Source: Halocafeteria seosinensis (taxonomy: Eukaryota > Sar > Bigyra > Bicosoecida). Taken from it: a stretch of 24,877 bases of DNA. Positions 19,539 to 24,877 of this stretch are shown piece after piece. Below the pieces are notes generated by a model. The model was not told where the DNA came from, did not search any database, and saw nothing but the letters and a program-made list of their open reading frames with translations. The first letter of the stretch is position 1; each line of letters begins with the position of its first letter. Made by a program: the position numbers and the translations under genes. The stretch covers positions 1-24,877 of the forward strand of contig LVLI01000125.1 of the NCBI GenBank assembly GCA_001687465.1, read 5' to 3'.

Positions 19539-19688
19539 CTGGTCTGTGAAGTTTATCTTCACACTACATGGCTGCTTTAATAAAAGCTTACACAAGCCGC
19601 TACTGTTGATAATAAAATTAGGCCATCTTTAGTGTCATCAAAATTGACGCCGCTGGAAGATTCAAAGGAAAAAATAACGGAGCGAAAA

Positions 19689-20809
19689 ATGAGCGCAGAG
19701 CAGTCTCCGACGGAACAGCAGACCCTGGTGTCAGGACAAGGCCATGTACAATTCCAAGGAAATAAATGTTGCTTTCTGGGCGGCGGCAGGATGGCGTCCG
19801 CTATCATTCGTGGGATAACCGCTTCGGGTTTCATGGATCCGAAGCAAATCACTGTCTCCTCGTCGAGCTTTACGGAAGAACTGCAGGGAATGCAGGTAGC
19901 CGGGAAACTAGGGATCACGTTGGCTGAGATCGGAAGCGAACAAGGAGTCAAAGACGCCGATCTTGTTGTTATCGCCGTGAAGCCAGCTTCCATTCCCAAA
20001 GCTCTGAAAGCGAACTCAAAGTTCATAACGTCGAACCAACTGTTCTTGTCTGTCTGCGCTGGAACATCCTGTGACATGATAGAAGAGGTGAGTCGTTCTC
20101 CACAAGGTTGTCGTTCCAAGAGAAGCACCCTATGCATTGAGTGTGATGTAAATATATGCAGTGCTTGCGTTCGGACCAATGTCCTAATCCTCGCGTAGTT
20201 CGTGTAATGCCTAACACTCCTTGTGCGGTTGGCGAAGCAGCAGCTAGTGCCTGCAAGGGAACATATGCAACCGATGAAGACTTAGACCTAGCAGTAGCGT
20301 TATTCAACCCGTTAGGGACAATAGTAAAGATACCGGAGAACCAAATGGATGGTATGTGAAATTCTACGGTGGCAAACTACATAGATAACTTTCATCTACG
20401 TGGCTTATCTACTATGCGCCAACAACCAGCTGCTACTGGACTTGCTGGCTCAGGTCCAGCATTCGTCTACACAATTATTGAGGCGATGGCTGACGGCGGA
20501 GTCCGTGCGGGCTTGACCAGAGAAACTGCAATGAGATTAGCCGCTCAGACAGTCCGTGGTGCCGCCAGTATGGTACTTGGAAAGGAGGCTTCGTACGAAG
20601 CCAACTGCAGTGGAACAACCGAGGAATTGACACACCCTGCAGTCCTGAAAGATGCGGTATGCTCTCCTGGGGGAACTACAATCAGTGGCATAAGGGCCTG
20701 TGAAAACGGAGGCTTGCGGTCCTCGCTAATTGAGGCCGTAGTAGCCTCGTCTAGTAGGGCTAACGGAATCAGGAAGGGAGAAGGGCCGTTCGGTGGCTAC
20801 GGGAAATAA
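19689..20809 (+). CDS. P5CR: Pyrroline-5-carboxylate reductase, three exons
   Basis: Exons 19689-20087, 20162-20351 and 20430-20809 give 322 residues; introns are 74 bp (phase 0, GTGAGT donor) and 78 bp (phase 1, GTATGT donor). The enzyme reduces pyrroline-5-carboxylate to proline with NAD(P)H, the last step of proline synthesis. The dinucleotide-binding GGGRMASAI (31-39) follows a hydrophobic strand, VVIAVKP lies near 93-99, RVMPNTPCAVGEA is in exon 2, and TGLAGSGPAFVY, ADGGVRAGL, AAQTVRGAA and LKDAVCSPGGTTI are in exon 3. All are family hallmarks, and they read continuously only after splicing. A short insert of roughly ten residues precedes HPAVLKD compared with typical enzymes. The first ATG was chosen because the frame further upstream offers only GTG. 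No clear targeting peptide is seen, so a cytosolic location is likely. The gene is convergent with the pseudouridine synthase gene. Confidence 0.95.
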
Positions 20810-20976
20810 ACAAGGAGTGCAGTATTTCTTAGAGATAACGCTTGTACCGAATATCCAGGCAATTGCGCCTAGACAAATAACTGTCTCCCTCCATCATTTC
20901 TGTAGTCCATTGCTCCGGCGCGCGATTACTGCCGTCGTGGCAGCCTAGTCCACACTACCGTCGCTTTGTCGGAATA
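20810..20976. other. Short gap between convergent P5CR and TruB genes
   Basis: The two stop codons are separated by 167 bp. The region must supply both 3' ends. No AATAAA or other clear signal was recognised. Confidence 0.5.
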
Positions 20977-22372
20977 TCAGCAACTTAGCATAAAATGGAA
21001 GAGGTTTCGTTTCGTCCTTGAGTCCCAGTGCTCTGGTATGATACACTGCTGCCTCACTAATTCTACGGTTTCGTTCTGAGATGGAGGGTTATACATTGCT
21101 AAACCAGTGAAAATGGTCAAACGAGGTCGAAAAACCTGCATCCCGGATTCGATATCCTTTAAGCTTTTCTTCTCTAAAATCCTGTCGAAGCAGTTCTCGT
21201 ACTCTTTCATGGCTTCGCTGTCAGAGTGGTCGCTTGACTCGAATCCTATATAAACGCGAACCATCTGTGCGGCGGCGCACTGGGTTGCAGCCCCACTATT
21301 GATTCCTTCGAGGATTTCGCGAACGTCTTTTGGAGCCTCGGTTGCTGAAATATCGGAGTACAAGGGTAGCCTCTCAGGAGACCTTATAGTATCTTTATGG
21401 ACTCTAAATTTCTTCTTATTTAACCATGATCGCTGTAGCATTCTCTGCAGCGTCTTCGGCTCGGTGAGTTCTTCGATGTTCCCAACCCTAGCTTTTAAGA
21501 CTACATAGGGATAGAAACGAAAAGGGTAATCTGGTTCTGTAAACGAGTTTAGAAAAGAAAATTTATCGATCTTGCTCTCTTCAGTGTATGCTGCATCATT
21601 CTGATCGAACCCTCCGTTGTGCATTCTATCCAATCCCTTCAGAGTACCACCCGTTCCAAGCATATCGCCCAGGTCTCTGGCGAACGACCTGACATAGAAA
21701 CCTGATCCAGATAGGATATCAACCTCCACAAGCGGAAATCCCTGACTGTCTGTCGACATAGTATAGTGTCGGACGGCTGCTCCGTAAACGTTGACGGCAC
21801 GCTCTGGAAGGTCTGCAGTTGCAAGCTGTATCGACAATCAATAGAATAGTCACCATTCTTCTCTTTCTGGCATTCACGGAAACAACTACCCATTTAGAAC
21901 ATACCTGATTTTTTCGCGCCAAATCATAGGCTCGTTCACCATTCACATGTATTGCGCTATAACGTGGTGGAACTTGCATACAAGGAGTGCCTGTTAGTTG
22001 GGAATCGTCAATCACTCGCTGGATTTTCTCGCGGGACAAATTCTCCAACAACTGCCTTTCAGTGGTTTGTGCAACTGTAGTACCTGCAGTATCATCCGTA
22101 TCTGTGGTTCGCCCCAACTCAATTAGAGCTCTGTAAATCTTGAGCGGTGGCAATTCTGATGTCAGTTTGGTGGCACTTCCCAAAGCGACCGGTAAAACAC
22201 CGGTCGCGTTCGGATCCAAGGTTCCCGCGTGCCCGTACTTGAGGTACTTGTGAGGAGCCTTGGTGTGAGGTAAGATATGCTTCTGTATCAATGTATCCAG
22301 TACTTTCCGGCTGCTGATCCCTTGACGGGACTTGCCCAGGTGCAGGAAGGCCCCGTTATTGACCAGCACCAT
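20977..22372 (-). CDS. truB: TruB/Cbf5-superfamily tRNA pseudouridine synthase (TruB type), two exons
   Basis: Exons 22372-21905 and 21825-20977 are joined by a 79-bp phase 0 intron (GTATGT donor, ATACAG acceptor) and give 438 residues. The family isomerises uridine 55 in the T-loop of tRNA. The catalytic Asp lies in GHAGTLDPNATGVLPV (Asp53). RYSAIHVNGERAYDLARK (near the exon 1 end) and GSGFYVRSFARDLGDMLGTG (exon 2) are the other conserved blocks. The usual N-terminal 'LDKPxGISS' appears as HLGKSRQGISS, with the LDKP part altered. The protein is longer than the bacterial enzyme (about 310) because of an extra C-terminal part of more than 150 residues that contains no PUA-like motif I can recognise. 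The ATG at 22372 was chosen; an upstream in-frame TTG at 22402 was not accepted. A mitochondrial or plastid location is possible but not shown. Confidence 0.93.
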
Positions 22373-23214
22373 TTTGTTGACCAACTTTTTCCCACTGACC
22401 AAGTCGAAAGATTACCTATAAAAAATCATTGTGGAGGGGTCATTTCATGCAATGGAACGTGTTGTATCAAATGCAAACCTCGTCTGACATCCACCCCGAT
22501 CTCTTGTTTGCCAAGCTCCATTATGGGGAGGAGACGCCTTTTGGCGGGCTATACGTTTCCACGGTCCCCTTTCGCCAAGTTCTAAAGAATAATCTATCGT
22601 ATGAAGCATGTGATTGTATCAAACACAGTAGAAAGGGGTCCTGTGTAGCCAGGCGAGTCGACTGACCAACGTTTGTGAAGATGGGAGACTCCAAGGCATA
22701 TCCATGCTGCTCACCAATAAACAACAGCGGCAATTGCATTGACATATGCAAGCTTCCAACTTCTCTTTGAAACACTCCAAGTCCATTCAAGGCTGTATAC
22801 ACAGCCGAAGTTGAAGTAGCATCAGCTGTAAGTCAGCCTGTAACCATGTGCAGACGGAGAATTCCTTCGAATCTGCCACTTAGTGCCACAAATTGACCTG
22901 TTTATAGAGTACATTTAATGGTTGGAGGTTATGTGCTTACTAGGCAGAATTAGCACTACTGTGTTGTCTTGCTGAGAATACCGTGATTTCACGTTTTTGT
23001 GCAACACACACACTTGCGTCCCCACTGTGCAGTACAGTGTATCCATCTGCCCCATGGAGCACAGTGGCTAGGGAAGGGTGCGAACGTTCAATCTTCATAG
23101 ATGGTGCACGTACATTCTCATGTCCAAAGGAGGCTCCTACAGTATTCCTTCGCCTGGAGAGCGGATCCCGGCGGGAAGAGAGCGCTATACAACCATGTAC
23201 ATAGGAAGCGCAAG
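22373..23214. other. Region upstream of TruB without a firm gene
   Basis: This should hold the TruB promoter. On the minus strand a frame at 22521-22802 has coding-like composition and is listed separately. A plus-strand frame with ATG at 22447 (72 codons) overlaps it and is probably a shadow. The rest shows no recognisable gene or repeat. Confidence 0.45.
22521..22802 (-). CDS. Possible exon or remnant of an unidentified protein
   Basis: The frame reads through about 93 codons to a TAA at 22523-22521. The part before about 22670 looks protein-like (GLGVFQREVGSLHMSMQLPL and then LFIGEQHGYALESPIF). The frame begins after a TTACAG acceptor-like site near 22828 and a stop just beyond it, so if real it would be an internal or terminal exon. 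A GTGAGC donor-like site lies inside. No partner exon was found, and 22802 itself is GTG. Treat as tentative. Confidence 0.2.
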   Translation of the reverse strand: MYTALNGLGVFQREVGSLHMSMQLPLLFIGEQHGYALESPIFTNVGQSTRLATQDPFLLCLIQSHASYDRLFFRTWRKGTVETYSPPKGVSSP

Positions 23215-24011
23215 ATGCAACGGAACGGAAATCTCGTAATACTTTCCGTTTTATGTATCTATATCAATATTTGTGTGTTAGCACGAGATTTTCGGAATGA
23301 TATCATAGATAACAAGGAGCCGTGTTTCAACCACACGCCCAGAACGAGCTGACGTGATTCCTATTAGTATGGAGTGAGCAATTCTCGAGTAACGATTTTA
23401 TTTCCTTGGGACCAGACGAAATATTTGATGGAAACCGTCAGAACGGAGCCTTTATTGAGCTGAACGGAATTTCAAATTTCCTCGGACTTTTCACTATCAA
23501 AGCCAACGTTGGGTCGTTTTCGGAACCCCTCTAATCAATGTCCAATCCGGAACCTTGATGTCAAGAATGGGAGGACAGCACAAGACAGTGGGTTTATCGT
23601 TCGCCCAGAACAGGCGTTCTTTGCTGTAGATTCATGCAGCTCATCTGGAGACATTGCATCTGACATGGCCGGTGGAATATGTGGTTCCCGAAGTGGAATC
23701 CACGGCCAAATTTCTATCAGGAATTCATTTTCGACTAGTAGCGAAGGAGGAGGGATTACCGGTAGGAGTGTAGCAGAAGACAATGGTGTAGCAAATATCA
23801 CAAGGTGTTTCTCCGGCGGACATATTCAAGCACGATTTGGGGGTGGTATTTGTGGGATGGCGGCGGGTTTGAACAATGGACGAGTATACGTAGCTGAGTC
23901 ATTGCTGGTCTAATGGCCGGTAGGTCTCAAGGACTCGTGTTTATCAGAGAGTGTTACAGCATTGGGAAAATATCCGGAAATTCTTGTGGAGGATTGGGAC
24001 TACCATTCTCT
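23215..24011 (+). pseudogene. Broken gene for a secreted Gly-rich GLUG-like repeat protein
   Basis: The pieces are collinear but lie in different frames. Piece A (23215-23352) begins with ATG and a convincing signal peptide (LVILSVLCIYINICVLA) and stops at TGA. Piece B (about 23358-23534) reads ISLGPDEIFDGN, then IELNGISNFLGLFTI, and stops at TAA. Piece C (about 23509-23913) reads DVKNGRTAQDSGFIVR followed by three Gly-rich units such as GGICGSRSG and GGHIQARFGGGICGM. Piece D (from 23913) continues the same pattern with ECYSIGKISGNSCGGL. The alternation of GG-[IL]-[CT]-G turns with short strands every 30-40 residues fits a beta-helix-like extracellular repeat protein related in style to the GLUG motif. 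At least three frame breaks separate the pieces. They are not at good splice sites, so decay is more likely than introns, although sequencing errors are possible. Confidence 0.65.
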
Positions 24012-24249
24012 TGCCGTTTCAACACTTCCGTTAGGAGCAATACTAATACACACTAACATCGCTATTGGGTGATAGGGGTCGGACCGGGATCATTCCGGTC
24101 AATGAAGGTGTGAAAGATATCCGTTCTATTTGCGGATATATATACAAACTTATCATTCGGACCTCGAATTGTATGACCAGCATGGTTTGGGTGACAAATT
24201 AAATTTACAAAATTCTTGTGCCCTATATTACCGGTAGTGTTGCGGACAC
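24012..24249. other. Spacer between the broken gene and the A-tract
   Basis: The stretch holds copy 2 of the 29-bp dispersed repeat (24025-24053) directly after the broken repeat-protein gene, and a short mirrored GGTCGGACCGG/CCGGTC element around 24077-24101. No gene is visible. Confidence 0.45.
24025..24053 (+). repeat. Dispersed 29-bp repeat, copy 2
   Basis: Matches 18411-18439 at 27 of 29 bases. It directly follows the last readable piece of the broken GLUG-like gene and, read in that frame, ends at a TAA at 24054-24056. Confidence 0.75.
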
Positions 24250-24265
24250 AAAAAAAAAAAAAAAA
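24250..24265 (+). repeat. Run of 16 A
   Basis: An uninterrupted A16 tract lies 17 bp before the first core of the 31-bp array. It may be a retrotransposition-derived tail, a nucleosome-excluding tract or simple slippage. Its exact length could be affected by sequencing. Confidence 0.85.
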
Positions 24266-24272
24266 GGGCAGT

Positions 24273-24524
24273 ATTGGGATATGTCCCAATTGGGTGGAAA
24301 AAAAGTTGGCTCGGTCCCAATCAGATGGATAGAAAGTTTGTTTGGTCCCAATTCGGGTGGCAAAAAGTTTGTTTGGTCCCAATCAACCAGACGCAAAGTT
24401 TGTCGGGTCCCAATCCACCACGAAAAAAGCTGGTTCGGTCCCAATGGCGCATAAATAATGCTCGTTCGGTCCTCTTATCAGTGGTCCCAATAAACAGCAA
24501 ACAATATTGCAGTTTGGTCCCAAT
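24273..24524 (+). repeat. 31-bp-periodic tandem array with invariant GGTCCCAAT core
   Basis: The core GGTCCCAAT starts at 24313, 24344, 24375, 24406 and 24437, exactly 31 bp apart. In register before these is TGTCCCAAT at 24282, and after them a degraded GGTCCTCTT at 24468. Two further exact cores at 24483 and 24516 are out of register. Within each 31-bp unit the 11 bases before the core are similar (AAAGTTTGTTT or variants), whereas the 11 bases after it differ almost completely between units. The array opens with an inverted copy of the core end, ATTGGGA-TATG-TCCCAAT (24273-24290). Because 31 is not a multiple of three, the frame rotates at every unit, so this is not a protein repeat. Confidence 0.92.
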
Positions 24525-24877
24525 TATTTCAAGCCTCAATGCTGACCGCCAATGTTGTGGATTTGATGATATGTAAATACCTGTGGACTGCAGGCTGTCC
24601 TGCGAACATACATGTATGATATTCATTGTGTATAGGGCAACATGGACTGTGTATACACCCCTCTGCATCGTGTGGACTTCTTGGAGTGGTTGTAACAGGT
24701 TGACAATTCAACTAAATATGGGCCCCCATCATTGTCTTTCTAGTTTCGTCTTAAAGAGGACGCCGTCGCGGATGACATGGATAACTGTGGTTCCTGGGTG
24801 TAGCGAAGCATGGCCAGAGCTATTTCGCACCGCTTGTAGGGCATGTCCTGCTCTTTAAAATCAAACGGCAAGCCTAA
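24525..24877. other. Right-edge stretch without a recognised gene
   Basis: A plus-strand frame from 24583 and a minus-strand frame overlap here, but neither shows a recognisable domain, and both are Cys/Trp/Thr-rich in the way chance frames often are. A partial gene running off the window cannot be excluded. Confidence 0.45.

Larger units (their letters stand above)
16672..19688. other. Gene-poor region of about 3 kb
   Basis: No gene with recognisable protein or splice structure is visible on either strand. The stretch should include the promoters of the 1020-residue gene (left) and of pyrroline-5-carboxylate reductase (right). It holds copy 2 of the 41-bp repeat (17631-17671), a cluster of ACCCGCA words (18159-18230), copy 1 of a 29-bp dispersed repeat (18411-18439), an imperfect inverted repeat GGGGATCTTC/GAAGATCTCCCC near 18800-18828, and a GC-only palindromic island (19500-19538). 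Frames such as 17320-17514 could be remnants of a mobile element, but nothing identifies them. Confidence 0.5.

Noticed and set aside
22429-22665. Plus-strand 72-codon frame from ATG 22447 as a gene
   Set aside because: It overlaps a more protein-like minus-strand frame, has no recognisable domain and lacks splice partners.
24218-24454. Open frames on both strands across the 31-bp array
   Set aside because: The unit simply lacks stops in every frame and its length shifts the frame each time, so long frames arise automatically.
24273-24524. CRISPR-like reading of the 31-bp array (constant core, variable spacers)
   Set aside because: The constant part is only 9-20 bp and the variable part 11 bp, far from CRISPR dimensions, and the window is clearly eukaryotic.

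Overview
The window is nuclear DNA of a ciliated (flagellated) unicellular eukaryote, probably an alga or other protist. The evidence is GT-AG introns in almost every gene, a complete gene for the intraflagellar-transport subunit IFT56, and eukaryotic Elongator subunit 4. Protein-level reconstruction across splice sites gives 20 introns, all 61-89 bp long, 14 of them in phase 0. I cannot name the genus. Core red algae and pennate diatoms are unlikely because they lack cilia.

Layout. A gene-dense block runs from 328 to 16671: oligopeptidase B (minus), IFT56/TTC26 (minus), ELP4 (plus, divergent from IFT56), an unrecognised signal-peptide/membrane/coiled-coil protein (plus), a YjjX/DUF84-type non-canonical NTP phosphatase (minus; its stop lies 18 bp from the preceding convergent stop), an unrecognised 449-residue protein (plus), and an intronless 1020-residue secreted protein (minus) with three tandem copies of a roughly 210-residue domain and a Cys-rich tail. 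A gene-poor stretch of about 3 kb follows (16672-19688), holding short dispersed repeats and a GC-only palindromic island. Next is a convergent housekeeping pair, pyrroline-5-carboxylate reductase (plus) and a TruB-type tRNA pseudouridine synthase (minus). From about 22400 to the end no intact gene is visible. That end holds the remains of a secreted Gly-rich, GLUG-like repeat protein with several frame breaks, a 16-A tract, and a strictly 31-bp-periodic tandem array.

The recognised genes belong to unrelated processes: ciliary transport, tRNA modification (Elongator and TruB both act on tRNA), proline synthesis, peptide turnover and nucleotide-pool cleaning. This is a normal eukaryotic mix rather than an operon-like island. 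The most novel items are the three-repeat extracellular protein, the phased 31-bp array, the degraded repeat protein with its associated dispersed repeats, and a stop-free in-frame intron in the NTPase gene. All exon boundaries were inferred by eye from reading frame, splice-site sequence and family conservation; no alignment or transcript was available.
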